Source: Nonlabens sp. Ci31
GTDB taxonomy: Bacteria; Bacteroidota; Bacteroidia; Flavobacteriales; Flavobacteriaceae
Length of the DNA stretch: 64,000 nucleotides
Assembly (NCBI RefSeq): GCF_012974865.1
Contig: NZ_CP043633.1
Span: 3,345,501-3,409,500 of the forward strand
Direction: 5' to 3'
Both the position numbers and the translations under genes were made by a program. The notes below the pieces were generated by a model. It worked only from the letters and a program-made list of their open reading frames with translations, searched no databases and had not been told where the DNA came from. Below are positions 9,614 through 18,457 of the stretch, piece by piece (position 1 is the stretch's first letter; each line of letters starts with the position of its first letter).

Positions 9614-10693
9614 ATGCAAAAAAACCGCTCGCTCTTTATTGCCATAGGACTATTAACTCTTCAAGTCAGCTTTTATTACAGCTTGCGTTTTTTCCCATCT
9701 ACCGTAGAGTCGCTTTACAGTACAGGTGTTTATCCCTTTATCTCAAAAGCTATGAGGCTAGGTTTGGGATGGGTTCCCTTCTCATTTGGAGATCTGGTAT
9801 ACTCTGTTGCTATCATTATGGTCATAAGGTGGTTGTGGTTGAGTAAAAGGGATTTGATCTCGTTTTCCCGCCATGCCCGTGGGCGGGCAGGAAAACGATA
9901 CACACAACTATTTCTTTCCTTAAATATCATCCTTGCTCTTTTTCACTGTATGTGGGGGTTTAATTATTACAGAGAGCCCTTACACGAGGTATTAGAACTA
10001 GATAATAAATACAGTACTGAAGAACTAAAAGCAGTCGTTTACCAGCTTGTTTTCACCTCCAATAAATTACACGAACAATTACAAAAGACAGACTCCCTTC
10101 CTGTGACGTTTACGAGGTCGCAGTCAGAAATTTTTGACCTAGCTCCTATTGCTTTTAAAAACATAGACCATATTTATCCAGCACTAGATTACGGGAATTC
10201 CAGCATCAAAGAATCGTTGCTCACAATGCCCTTATCTTATATGGGTTACAGTGGTTATTTGAATCCGCTGACTGGTGAGGCACAAACAAATGCCTGGATC
10301 AATAATTACAAAACTCCAGTGCTTACCTTACATGAAATGTCGCATCAGTTGGGATTTGCAAAAGAAAATGAAGCCAATTTTATTGCGATCATTGCTGGAA
10401 TGAATCACGACGATCTTCACTTTCAGTACAGCGCTAGTATTTTTGCATTGCGCTATTGCATCAATGAATTATACCTCAAAGACCCTAAGGCTTATGAGGA
10501 GATAAGACCCTTAATACGTGATGGTGTTTTTGAGAATTATAAGGAGCTACAAGACTTCTGGAGCCAGTATAAAGGGGTTATAGAAGAAGTTTCTCAGGTG
10601 ACCTACGACACCTATCTAAAAGCCAATAATCAGCCAGGTGGAATGGAGACTTACAGCTACGTAGTTGCCCTTATTGTTAACTACTACAAATAA
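9614..10693 (+). CDS. DUF3810 integral membrane protein with HExxH motif
   Basis: A 359-residue protein with about three N-terminal membrane segments (residues 7-25, 40-75 and 95-118), then a soluble domain. HEMSHQLGF at about 240-248 gives an HExxH zinc-peptidase signature, followed by KENEANFIA, where the glutamate could be a third ligand. These are features of the DUF3810 family, which is conserved in Bacteroidetes and unassigned in substrate. A short arginine/glycine-rich insert (RHARGRAGKR, about 85-96) is encoded by a GC-rich inverted repeat unlike the rest of the gene. The gene is monocistronic, with 77 bp to the next start. Confidence 0.85.
   Translation: MQKNRSLFIAIGLLTLQVSFYYSLRFFPSTVESLYSTGVYPFISKAMRLGLGWVPFSFGDLVYSVAIIMVIRWLWLSKRDLISFSRHARGRAGKRYTQLFLSLNIILALFHCMWGFNYYREPLHEVLELDNKYSTEELKAVVYQLVFTSNKLHEQLQKTDSLPVTFTRSQSEIFDLAPIAFKNIDHIYPALDYGNSSIKESLLTMPLSYMGYSGYLNPLTGEAQTNAWINNYKTPVLTLHEMSHQLGFAKENEANFIAIIAGMNHDDLHFQYSASIFALRYCINELYLKDPKAYEEIRPLIRDGVFENYKELQDFWSQYKGVIEEVSQVTYDTYLKANNQPGGMETYSYVVALIVNYYK
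9861..9897. repeat. GC-rich inverted repeat inside the DUF3810 gene
   Basis: A 37-bp segment with an outer stem CGTTTTCC/GGAAAACG and an inner stem CCCGCC/GGCGGG. It is much more GC-rich than its surroundings and resembles a REP-type element. It stays in frame within the gene. Confidence 0.65.
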
Positions 10694-10770
10694 CTTTGCG
10701 CTTTTTGTGAATTCTTTAAGAGGTCAGGTTGCAGGAGTTTTGGCTATCTTTAGAATCTAAACTTTAATTC

Positions 10771-13728
10771 ATGAAAAGAATATTTTCTCTCTTGCTATTG
10801 GTTTGCATCTCCGTGCAAGCACAAGAGTATTTCCCTAACAACGACGACATCAGTGCGGTAAGCAATATCACTAGGGTGATTACTAATGCGACTATCGTTA
10901 CAAGTCCTGGTAAAATGATTTCCGATGGAACCATTATTATTAAAAATGGTAAAATAGAAGCTATAGGAAAAGGCATTTCTATACCTAAAAATGCTGTAAT
11001 AGAAGACGCTGGTGGTAATTACATCTACCCTTCTTTTATAGAGTCCTATGGTGACCTATCCATGAAAACTCCGCAACGAGCTAGCCGTAATGGAACCGCA
11101 CAATACGACGAAGGTCGTAAGGGATATTACTGGAATGATCACATCAGAGCAGAGCAAAGCGCGATGGATTATTTTGTGTACGATGAAAAAGAAGCAAAAA
11201 AATATGTAGATGCTGGTTTTGGAACTGTACAAACGCACCTTCACGACGGTATTGCCCGTGGTAACGGTATGTTGATAGCTCTAGATAATAACGGTACTGA
11301 CGCAGACCGTATTTTAAAACAAGAAAGCGGTAATTTCTTCTCGTTGAGTAAAAGCCGTCAGTCTAATCAAAGTTATCCTACTTCCATGATGGGAGGTTTG
11401 GCTTTATTACGTCAGACTCATTTTGATGCAGACTGGTATGCAAAAGGACACTCTAAATCAAAAGATTTATCTCTAGAGGCTCTGAATGCAAAGAAAAACC
11501 TAGTTCAAATCATTGAAGCTGGAAATAAGAAAAACGTTCTTAGAGTTGATAAATTAGGAGATCGTATAGGAAAGCAATTTGTAATCGTAGGTGGAGAAGA
11601 CGCTTATGAGATGATTGCTGATGTGAAAGCTACTAACGCTGCTCTTATTGTTCCTGTTAATTTCCCAGATGCTTATGATGTTTCCAATCCTAATTTAGAA
11701 TGGTTTGTAAATCTAGGCGATATGAGAGAATGGAAACAGGCTCCAGGTAATTTAATGACCTTATCTAAAGCAGGTATTACTTATGCGGTAACTACTAAAG
11801 ATTTAAAATCTCCAGCAGATTTAATGAGTAAATTAAAGCAAGCCATCGCATATGGTCTAACTGAAGATCAGGCATTGGCTGCTCTTACTACTATTCCTGC
11901 TGGAATGCTTCAAGTAACTGACCTAGTAGGAACGCTAGAGAAAGGAAAGCTGGCTAACTTTATAATGACCTCTGGAAAACTATTTGAAGACGATACAGAG
12001 ATTTATGAAAACTGGGTCAAAGGTTCTAAGCATGTTATAAAAGACAGAAGTACAAAAGACATTGACGGTTCTTATGCCACTACAATAAACGGAACTACCT
12101 ATGATATTACGATAAAAGGAAAAGGTAAAAAGTCTACAGTAAAAATAGACAGCATCACTCTAGGTTCTAAAATTACATACGACGGTGACTGGATCAATAT
12201 TGTAACAACTCAAAAGGACGCTGACAATAAATCCTATACTCGCTTTTTAGCAACATCTCAAGTTGACAACATAAGCGGAACTGCCTACTTACCTAATGGT
12301 CAAGAAATGGCTTTCACCGCAATAAAAAACAAAGATGCTTCTAAAGAGGATAAGGAAGAGGAAGAAAAAGGAGATGATGATAAGGCCATAAAGCAAATGG
12401 GAACGATGACCTATCCTAACATAGGTTATGGAAGTGAATCAAAACCTACAACAGAAACCATCTTATACCGCAACGCTACCGTATGGACTAATGAAAAGGA
12501 AGGGATTCTAGAAAATACCGACGTGCTTGTTAAAGACGGCCAAATAGCTAAGATAGGTAAAAACCTAAGTGATGGAAATGCTAGAATCGTAGATGCTACT
12601 GGTAAGCATTTAACCAGTGGAATCGTTGATGAGCACAGTCACATCGCTATAGACAGCGGAGTTAACGAAGCCGGACATAATTCCACTGCAGAAGTAACCA
12701 TTGAAGACGTAGTAGATCACGAAGACATTAATATCTATAGAGATCTTGCAGGTGGAGTAACCTCTTCACAATTACTTCACGGTAGTGCTAACCCAATTGG
12801 TGGACGTAGCGCTATCATTAAGTTAAAATGGGGCTACAAAGCAGATGAGATGATTTACAGCGACTCTCCTAAATTTATCAAATTTGCTTTAGGAGAAAAT
12901 GTAAAACAATCTCGTTCTCCAAATGGAGTGCGTTTTCCACAGACAAGAATGGGAGTAGAACAAGTTTTTGAAGACTATTTTTCTAGAGCACGCGCTTATG
13001 CAAATGCAAAAGACTCTAAAGACTTCCGTTATGATGAAGAAATGGAAGTGTTATTAGAGATCTTAGAAAGTGAGCGTTTCGTTTCTTGTCACTCATATGT
13101 GCAAAGCGAAATCAATATGTTGATGAAAGTTGCTGAAAAGCACGGTTTCCGTATCAACACTTTCACCCATATCTTAGAAGGTTACAAAGTAGCTGATAAA
13201 ATGGCTGAACACGGCGCTGGTGCATCTACCTTCAGTGACTGGTGGGCTTACAAATACGAAGTAAACGACGCTATTCCTTACAACGGTGCGATCATGCACT
13301 CTCAAGGAGTGCTTACCGCTTTTAATTCTGATGATGCTGAAATGTCTCGTCGATTAAATCAAGAAGCTGCTAAAGCAGTTAAATACGGTGGTGTGAGTGA
13401 AGAAGAAGCCTGGAAGTTTGTGACTTTGAACCCTGCAAAACTATTGCATATTGATGACCGCACCGGTAGTATCAAGAAAGGGAAAGATGCCGATTTAGTG
13501 CTTTGGAATACCAACCCATTAAGTGTGACTGCTAGACCTGAAATCACGATGATTGATGGAATTGTGTTTTTTGATTTGGAACGTGACTTAGGCTTTCGCG
13601 AAAGCATAAAAGAAGAAAGACAACAACTCGTAAATGAGATGATCATGGCCAAAAATAAAGGAATGAAAACTCAGACACCAAAAAAGAAAGACAAGACTTT
13701 ATATGAATGCGAAACAATTCACTGGTAA
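10771..13728 (+). CDS. Large secreted amidohydrolase-fold protein with two amidohydrolase modules
   Basis: A 985-residue protein with signal peptide MKRIFSLLLLVCISVQAQ. Two amidohydrolase-like modules follow. The N-terminal one (about 35-420) has the beta-sandwich start ITRVITNATIVTSPG but lacks the usual HxH metal ligands (it reads YIYPSFIESYGDL). The second (about 560-985) has an intact SGIVDEHSHIAID, later GHNSTAEVTIEDVV, and FNSDDAEMSRR before the terminal DLVLWNTNP strand. Only the second module is therefore predicted to bind metal and act on amide or related bonds. An acidic/lysine linker (KEDKEEEEKGDDDK) separates them. The next gene begins 1 bp after this stop, so the two are very probably one operon. 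Confidence 0.88.
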   Translation: MKRIFSLLLLVCISVQAQEYFPNNDDISAVSNITRVITNATIVTSPGKMISDGTIIIKNGKIEAIGKGISIPKNAVIEDAGGNYIYPSFIESYGDLSMKTPQRASRNGTAQYDEGRKGYYWNDHIRAEQSAMDYFVYDEKEAKKYVDAGFGTVQTHLHDGIARGNGMLIALDNNGTDADRILKQESGNFFSLSKSRQSNQSYPTSMMGGLALLRQTHFDADWYAKGHSKSKDLSLEALNAKKNLVQIIEAGNKKNVLRVDKLGDRIGKQFVIVGGEDAYEMIADVKATNAALIVPVNFPDAYDVSNPNLEWFVNLGDMREWKQAPGNLMTLSKAGITYAVTTKDLKSPADLMSKLKQAIAYGLTEDQALAALTTIPAGMLQVTDLVGTLEKGKLANFIMTSGKLFEDDTEIYENWVKGSKHVIKDRSTKDIDGSYATTINGTTYDITIKGKGKKSTVKIDSITLGSKITYDGDWINIVTTQKDADNKSYTRFLATSQVDNISGTAYLPNGQEMAFTAIKNKDASKEDKEEEEKGDDDKAIKQMGTMTYPNIGYGSESKPTTETILYRNATVWTNEKEGILENTDVLVKDGQIAKIGKNLSDGNARIVDATGKHLTSGIVDEHSHIAIDSGVNEAGHNSTAEVTIEDVVDHEDINIYRDLAGGVTSSQLLHGSANPIGGRSAIIKLKWGYKADEMIYSDSPKFIKFALGENVKQSRSPNGVRFPQTRMGVEQVFEDYFSRARAYANAKDSKDFRYDEEMEVLLEILESERFVSCHSYVQSEINMLMKVAEKHGFRINTFTHILEGYKVADKMAEHGAGASTFSDWWAYKYEVNDAIPYNGAIMHSQGVLTAFNSDDAEMSRRLNQEAAKAVKYGGVSEEEAWKFVTLNPAKLLHIDDRTGSIKKGKDADLVLWNTNPLSVTARPEITMIDGIVFFDLERDLGFRESIKEERQQLVNEMIMAKNKGMKTQTPKKKDKTLYECETIHW
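13592..13605. repeat. Iterated palindrome, copy 3 (coding, 14-bp core)
   Basis: GCTTTCGCGAAAGC inside the large amidohydrolase gene, encoding the stretch Gly-Phe-Arg-Glu-Ser. Confidence 0.8.
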
Positions 13729-13729
13729 C

Positions 13730-15043
13730 ATGAAGACAATGAAAAACATATTATATACTATTTGTGCCGTATTTGCCCTAACGGCAGCAGCACAACAGAC
13801 ACCTGCTCCTGCACAGAAAGGAGTATACACCATTATGAATGCTACCGCGCATATAGGCAATGGAGAAGTGATCGAGAATTCTGTGATCGTTATTGAAAAC
13901 GGAATTATCACTGCCATTGCAGACGCTAGGGTAGTAAGAATGAACATCAAAGGAGAAAAGATCGACGGGTACGGCATGCACGTATATCCTGGAATTATTG
14001 CGATGAATTCTACTTTAGGATTAGTAGAGGTTGATGCAGTAAACGCTAGTGATGACGAGCGCGAGATAGGAACTTTTAACCCGCATATACGATCTTTGAT
14101 CGCTTACAATGCTGAGAGTCGCGTAGTGGAATCTATGCGTCCTAACGGAGTACTTATAGCGCAAATAGTGCCTAGAGGCGGTCGTATTTCTGGAAAATCT
14201 AGCGTTGTTCAATTGGACGCGTGGAACTGGGAGGATGCCTCTATACTTACCGATGATGGTGTACACATCAACTGGCCCTCTAGTTTTAGAAGAAGTGGTA
14301 CTTGGTATGAACCAGGACCTATCGAACCAAGCAAAAATTATGACGAGCAAGTAACAGAGCTTACCGACTTTTTAAAAAGTGCAAAAGCTTATAATTCAGA
14401 TATTAAGCCAGAAGGGTTAAACTTGAAGTATGCTGCTCTTCAACCGGTCTTGAATGGAGATGAAAATTTCTATATCCATGTCGATGGAGAAAAAGCGATA
14501 AGAGATGTGCTGAAATTTATCAAAGCAAACGATATTAAAAAGCCAGTGATCATAGGAGGTCGTGAAGGTGATCAAGTGGCTGCTGAGCTGGTTGCGATGA
14601 ATGTTCCTGTAGTTGCTGGACGTGTTCATGATCTTCCAGCTAGAGAAGATGAAGACTTTGATATGCCCTACAAATTCCCTAAACTCCTTGCAGATAAAGG
14701 TGTGATGGTAGCGCTAGAAAACTCTGGAAGTATGGAAAGACATCAAGCTCGTAATTTTCCTTTCTATGCAGGAACTGTTGCTGGTTACGGAATGGATATG
14801 GAGCAAGCCTTAATGATGATCACACTAACTCCAGCAAAAATATTAGGAATTGACAAGGAATATGGCTCTTTAGAACAAGGAAAGAGCGCTACCTTATTTA
14901 TATCTAAAGGAAATGCCTTAGATATGCGAGGTAATCAATTGACACGTGCTTTTATAGACGGAAGAGATATTTCCCTTAATTCTCACCAAACAGAATTGTA
15001 CGAGCGTTATATGAATAAGTTCGGAGCGAAAATTAAGAGGTAA
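13730..15043 (+). CDS. Secreted amidohydrolase-like protein lacking the HxH metal motif
   Basis: A 437-residue protein with signal peptide MKTMKNILYTICAVFALTAA and an amidohydrolase/imidazolonepropionase-like fold (ENGIITAIADARV early; TLTPAKILGIDKEYGSLEQGK late). Where active enzymes have HxH after the first barrel strand, it reads HVYPGIIAMNSTLG, so two metal ligands are absent and activity is doubtful. It could be a partner or scaffold for the upstream two-module amidohydrolase, whose stop is only 1 bp before this ATG. The frame also extends to an ATG at 13703, but that would overlap the upstream gene and put nine extra residues before a good signal peptide, so 13730 was chosen. A strong terminator follows. 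Confidence 0.85.
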   Translation: MKTMKNILYTICAVFALTAAAQQTPAPAQKGVYTIMNATAHIGNGEVIENSVIVIENGIITAIADARVVRMNIKGEKIDGYGMHVYPGIIAMNSTLGLVEVDAVNASDDEREIGTFNPHIRSLIAYNAESRVVESMRPNGVLIAQIVPRGGRISGKSSVVQLDAWNWEDASILTDDGVHINWPSSFRRSGTWYEPGPIEPSKNYDEQVTELTDFLKSAKAYNSDIKPEGLNLKYAALQPVLNGDENFYIHVDGEKAIRDVLKFIKANDIKKPVIIGGREGDQVAAELVAMNVPVVAGRVHDLPAREDEDFDMPYKFPKLLADKGVMVALENSGSMERHQARNFPFYAGTVAGYGMDMEQALMMITLTPAKILGIDKEYGSLEQGKSATLFISKGNALDMRGNQLTRAFIDGRDISLNSHQTELYERYMNKFGAKIKR

Positions 15044-15069
15044 ACAATAGAATTATAATCACCCTAAAT

Positions 15070-15103
15070 CGCTCATTCCTTATAGAATGAGCGGTTTTTT
15101 TTT
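15070..15103 (+). terminator. Rho-independent terminator of the amidohydrolase operon
   Basis: Perfect 9-bp stem CGCTCATTC/GAATGAGCG with a 6-base loop, then a run of T residues, 27 bp after the stop. Confidence 0.9.
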
Positions 15104-15109
15104 ATTATT

Positions 15110-15679
15110 ATGAAACACAACATCAACAAAGAAGCACTCGTATTTGACGATTTTCTAAAAATTTATAAAGCAGAGGTTACTCACGACTCTTTTAATAGTG
15201 ATCAGGAAATAACTGCTTCTCGCCTGGCCTTAGATAAAGGAAATGCCATTGCCGTCTTGCTTTACGAAAAAGACACCGATAGCTTTTTATTTATAAGGCA
15301 ATTTAGATATCCCAGTGCGCGTCATGGTCATCCTTGGACACTGGAACTTCCCGCAGGAGCTATAGATGCAAAAGAATCAGCAAAAGAGGCCGCCATACGA
15401 GAAGTGGAGGAAGAAATAGGCTACCGTATAGATCGTTTGGAATTTATAGTGGAATACTTCCCTTCCCCTGGCATGCTCTCAGAACAAATCATCCTATTTT
15501 ATGGTGAAGTAAATTCAGATCAAAAAACGTCAAAAGGTGGTGGTTCTGTTTCAGAAAAGGAAGATATTGAATTGGTTAAAATCTCTAGATACGAAATCAG
15601 ACAAAAACTGGAGGAACGCTTTTTTACTAACTCCATTAGTATCATTAGTTTACAATGGTATTTATTAAATAAGGTTTAA
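15110..15679 (+). CDS. NUDIX hydrolase, ADP-ribose pyrophosphatase type
   Basis: A 189-residue NUDIX protein. The full Nudix box is present at residues 83-105: G83, E89, R97-E98, E101-E102, G104-Y105, matching GX5EX7REUXEEXGU. Upstream FLFIRQFRYP and WTLELPAG, and downstream EYFPSPGMLSEQIILF, are typical of the ADP-ribose or GDP-mannose pyrophosphatase subgroup. The predicted role is hydrolysis of a nucleoside-diphosphate sugar in the cytoplasm with magnesium. It starts a few bases after the preceding terminator, so it needs its own promoter, possibly within the terminator region, or readthrough. Exact substrate is not decided. Confidence 0.88.
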   Translation: MKHNINKEALVFDDFLKIYKAEVTHDSFNSDQEITASRLALDKGNAIAVLLYEKDTDSFLFIRQFRYPSARHGHPWTLELPAGAIDAKESAKEAAIREVEEEIGYRIDRLEFIVEYFPSPGMLSEQIILFYGEVNSDQKTSKGGGSVSEKEDIELVKISRYEIRQKLEERFFTNSISIISLQWYLLNKV

Positions 15680-15751
15680 AATATGGAATGGTATATTTAT
15701 ATTTAACTATCAGATAGATAGAGATAATTCCAGCCACCAATTACTATACAT

Positions 15752-16625
15752 ATGATTCAAAAGTCCTTTATATTTTTGACGGTACTGTTCTCTACTCTTT
15801 ATTCAGTAGCTCAAACTTCAACAGATTCTAACTATATTTCAGATTTCTCAAAATCTAGTCATCATATGGAATGTGCCGGTATAACAATGGGGAATTATAC
15901 AGGCAAGATCAAACGTTCCACAGTTTATTATGGTGAGAAGATCACTTTTTACTATAAGAACATGACCGGTTTTAAACTGGTAGATAACCTGGTATTTCCA
16001 GATATTGATATTTACTCGACCAATATTATAGGTGACACTATATTAACTCAAAAGATTTATTTAAAGATATTGAAGTAGGCTACCCAAAGGATGAACTGCA
16101 TCTAAGAACTTCCATCACTGTTGCTCAACCCCTGTTCACAGATCATACTTACACTTTTCATATTAACATTAGTGATAAAAATAGTACTGCCTTTTTAACT
16201 GGAAAAAAGAATTTACAGTAGTAGACCAGCCTAGATTTGAAACAAATGTAAAGGGTGTTGATTACGATATTTTATATTTATAGAGTAGCGATAGAAATGT
16301 TTCTATTATAGATGAATTTATAGTGCCTGATGAAAAAATATATCTATTAATTGAAGGGACAAAAGGATTTACAATTGATGATAATGGCATGACCAGTTTA
16401 AAAGACTCCATCTCTCTTACTGATGCATATGGTAAAATACTCACCTCTAACGAAAACTTATTTCCAGAACTGGTGATTGCTACAAACTTAGGAGATCAAT
16501 TATATAGATCTATAACGATGAGTAAAGGAAGTGTAAAAAATCCTATCACTTGTGGGTTTAAAATTCATGACAGGCAATCAAATAAATATCTTGAAACCTG
16601 TTTTAAATTGACAGTGACAAACTGA
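15752..16625 (+). pseudogene. Decayed gene for a secreted protein of unknown function (two frameshifts and a nonsense codon)
   Basis: The first piece (15752-16078) begins with a clear signal peptide, MIQKSFIFLTVLFSTLYSVA. It then stops at a TAG. Reading one base back from the A-run near 16050 gives a continuing frame (SKDLFKDIEVGYPKDELHL...HTYTFHINISDKNSTAF). That frame is lost at the A-run 16203-16208, and another one-base step restores a frame (EFTVVDQPRFETNVKGVDYDILYL) that hits TAG at 16281-16283. Past it the same frame continues without break (SSDRNVSIIDEFIVPDEKIYLL...) to the TGA at 16625. All three pieces join into one protein of about 290 residues with no family I recognise. Both frameshifts sit at A-tracts, so sequencing error is possible for them, but not for the TAG. 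Confidence 0.75.
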
Positions 16626-16659
16626 TAAGGAATACTTCAGAATTAAGCAGATATAACCA

Positions 16660-16689
16660 CAAAAGCCGATTCATAAGAATCGGCTTTTG
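16660..16689. terminator. Bidirectional terminator
   Basis: Perfect 13-bp stem CAAAAGCCGATTC/GAATCGGCTTTTG with loop ATAA. It lies between the convergent pseudogene and DUF6495 gene and gives T-runs on both strands. Confidence 0.85.
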
Positions 16690-16713
16690 TATGATGATCG
16701 TTATGTAATGAAT

Positions 16714-17208
16714 TTAGAAACCATTAGTTTCTTTGCCTAATTCCATTAGATCGTCAAAATAATTAAACAAATCTCCTTTAGTTATAACTGCTCCGGTCTC
16801 GATGAGTTTGAATTTATCTTCATTAGGGTTTTCACTGTAGGCTTTTTTTGCGGTAAAAATCTTTACCTCATCGTCCATTAAGTTTTTTTGAAGCCATTGA
16901 TATCCCTCTTTAGTAGTAATATCAATCAACTCATCTCCTACCATAATAGATATCAATTCCATTTCCTTTTCTCCTAAGGAAAATAAATTCATAGTTCTAG
17001 GCGAAATATGCTCTAGAAATGCTGCTTTTTGAAGCACACCTTCCCATACCAAATCAGAGAACACATCTATTTCTTGCTCTGCCACTTCTGGCTGATTTGT
17101 TTTAAGGTCTACCCATTCTTTAGCTGTAATGGTTTGTGTTGCGAGGAAATTGATGAACTCTGGATGCATTTCTTCCAGTTGCTCTTTGGTAAGTCTTCTA
17201 TATTTCAT
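16714..17208 (-). CDS. DUF6495 family protein
   Basis: A 164-residue cytoplasmic protein starting MKYRRLTKEQLEEMHPEFINFLATQTITA, the hallmark of DUF6495, a family restricted to Flavobacteriia and of unknown function. No signal peptide or membrane segment is seen. The sequence is acidic (DDEVKIFTAKKAYSENPNEDKFK) and probably alpha/beta. It follows the rpsF-rpsR-rplI operon on the same strand, but a strong terminator sits between, so it is likely transcribed separately or by readthrough. It converges with the pseudogene at a bidirectional terminator. Confidence 0.8.
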   Translation of the reverse strand: MKYRRLTKEQLEEMHPEFINFLATQTITAKEWVDLKTNQPEVAEQEIDVFSDLVWEGVLQKAAFLEHISPRTMNLFSLGEKEMELISIMVGDELIDITTKEGYQWLQKNLMDDEVKIFTAKKAYSENPNEDKFKLIETGAVITKGDLFNYFDDLMELGKETNGF

Positions 17209-17233
17209 AAAAAAGCTTATTTAAAAATTTGTA

Positions 17234-17268
17234 TTAAAAAAGCCGTTTCAATTTAATGAAACGGCTTT
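17234..17268 (-). terminator. Terminator of the rpsF-rpsR-rplI operon
   Basis: 12-bp stem AAAGCCGTTTCA/TGAAACGGCTTT (17239-17250 with 17257-17268), followed on the minus strand by a T-run, 20 bp after the rplI stop. Confidence 0.88.
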
Positions 17269-17288
17269 ACATGTGATAAGATCGAGTC

Positions 17289-17738
17289 TTATTTGTCTGC
17301 TACTACATTAAAAGCAAGCTTTACAGTTACTTCTCTGTGAAAACGTACATCAGCCTCATAAAGACCAAGTCTCTTAATAGCACCTCCAGCAACAGAGATA
17401 AACTTCTTCTCTATCTCGATACCGTTCTTTGCTAAGATGTTAGAAACATCTGCAGTGGTGATAGAACCAAATAATTTGTCTCCGTCTCCAGTTTTTGCAG
17501 TTATTTTCAAATCAAGAGCTGTAAGTTGATCAGCTTGATCTTGAGCAGCTTTTATGTTTTTAGCTTCTTTATGAGCTCTTTGCTTAAGCGTTTCAGCCAG
17601 TACTTTTTTAGCACTACTGGTAGCCATAACAGCTAGTCCATTAGGTATTAGAAAGTTACGACCATAACCAGGCTTAACACTCACTAAATCGTCAGTAAAA
17701 CCTAAATGTTCTACGTCTTTCTTTAATATAAGTTCCAT
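17289..17738 (-). CDS. rplI: 50S ribosomal protein L9
   Basis: 149 residues, the normal L9 length. The N-terminal rRNA-binding domain has MELILKKDVEHLGFTDDLVSVKPGYGRNFLIPNGLA, containing the L9 signature G-x2-[GN]-x4-V-x2-G-[FY]-x2-N. A long connecting helix (about 41-75, rich in Ala, Lys and Glu) leads to the C-terminal domain (TGDGDKLFGSITTADV). It is the last gene of the rpsF-rpsR-rplI operon, 18 bp after rpsR, and is closed by a terminator. Confidence 0.97.
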   Translation of the reverse strand: MELILKKDVEHLGFTDDLVSVKPGYGRNFLIPNGLAVMATSSAKKVLAETLKQRAHKEAKNIKAAQDQADQLTALDLKITAKTGDGDKLFGSITTADVSNILAKNGIEIEKKFISVAGGAIKRLGLYEADVRFHREVTVKLAFNVVADK

Positions 17739-17756
17739 ATTGTTAATCTGATTTTG

Positions 17757-18053
17757 TTATTTAAGTAAATCCCCTACATAAGGCATGATAGCGATGTGAC
17801 GAGCACGTTTTACAGCTATAGCAACTTTACGTTGGTATTTTAGTGAAGTTCCAGTTAAACGACGTGGAAGTAACTTCCCTTGCTCATTTACAAATCCGAA
17901 AAGGAAATTAGGATCTTTATAATCTATATATTTAATACCACTACGTTGAAAACGGCAGTATTTTTTTCTCTGTTGAGTCTCGATCTTTAAAGGAGAAAGG
18001 TAACGGATGTCACCATCTTTTTTACCTTTAGCTTGTTGTTGTAATGTTGCCAT
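17757..18053 (-). CDS. rpsR: 30S ribosomal protein S18
   Basis: 98 residues. The S18 core is clear: YIDYKDPNFLFGFVNEQGKLLPRRLTGTSLKYQRKVAIAVKRARHIAIMPYV. The N-terminal extension MATLQQQAKGKKDGDIRYLSPLKIETQ is typical of Bacteroidetes. S18 binds S6 on the platform of the small subunit, and the two genes are adjacent with only 3 bp between them, favouring balanced synthesis. Middle gene of the operon. Confidence 0.97.
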   Translation of the reverse strand: MATLQQQAKGKKDGDIRYLSPLKIETQQRKKYCRFQRSGIKYIDYKDPNFLFGFVNEQGKLLPRRLTGTSLKYQRKVAIAVKRARHIAIMPYVGDLLK

Positions 18054-18056
18054 AAT

Positions 18057-18401
18057 TTAAGCTTTAGATTTTTTAGACATTTTAACTCTTCTCTTCTCTG
18101 CCCACTCGATTGCATATTTATCAAGTTTTACAGTAAGGTATCTCATGATACGCTCATCACGACCGAATTCTACTTCATAGTCGTTAATTACCTCACCAGG
18201 TACTTCAAATTGAAAGAGGTGGTAAAAACCACTTTTCTTGTTTTCGATTGCATAAGCCAATTTTTTTAGGCCCCAATCTTCTTTGGCTACCATTTTTGCA
18301 CCGCGATCAGTAAGGAAATTCTCAAACTTCTTTACTGTCTCCTTTACCTGGTCATCAGATAAAACGGGATTCAAAATGAAAACAGTTTCGTATTGATTCA
18401 T
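18057..18401 (-). CDS. rpsF: 30S ribosomal protein S6
   Basis: 114 residues beginning MNQYETVFILNPVLSDDQVKETVKKF, the S6 ferredoxin-like fold, with WGLKKLAYAIENKKSGFYHLFQFE and a basic C-terminus. It is the first gene of rpsF-rpsR-rplI. There is no ssb or priB between the genes, as expected for Bacteroidetes. A good promoter lies 26 bp upstream of the start. Confidence 0.97.
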   Translation of the reverse strand: MNQYETVFILNPVLSDDQVKETVKKFENFLTDRGAKMVAKEDWGLKKLAYAIENKKSGFYHLFQFEVPGEVINDYEVEFGRDERIMRYLTVKLDKYAIEWAEKRRVKMSKKSKA

Positions 18402-18426
18402 AATTAATATTGTTTTTTAACGGCTG

Positions 18427-18457
18427 CAAAAATAATCTTTTTCTCTTATTTAAACAA
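18427..18457 (-). promoter_or_regulatory. Bacteroidetes-type promoter of the rpsF operon
   Basis: On the minus strand, -7 box TATTTTTG (18434-18427, matches TAnnTTTG) and -33 TTG (18457-18455) are 20 bp apart. A start near 18420 would give a leader of about 20 bases. Confidence 0.6.

Noticed and set aside
13703..13729. Earlier start for the second amidohydrolase gene
   Set aside because: Would overlap the upstream gene and place extra residues before a clean signal peptide.
16045..16290. Programmed frameshifting in the 15.75-16.6 kb gene
   Set aside because: Two frameshifts plus an in-frame TAG are better explained by decay; no slippery-site/pseudoknot arrangement was seen.
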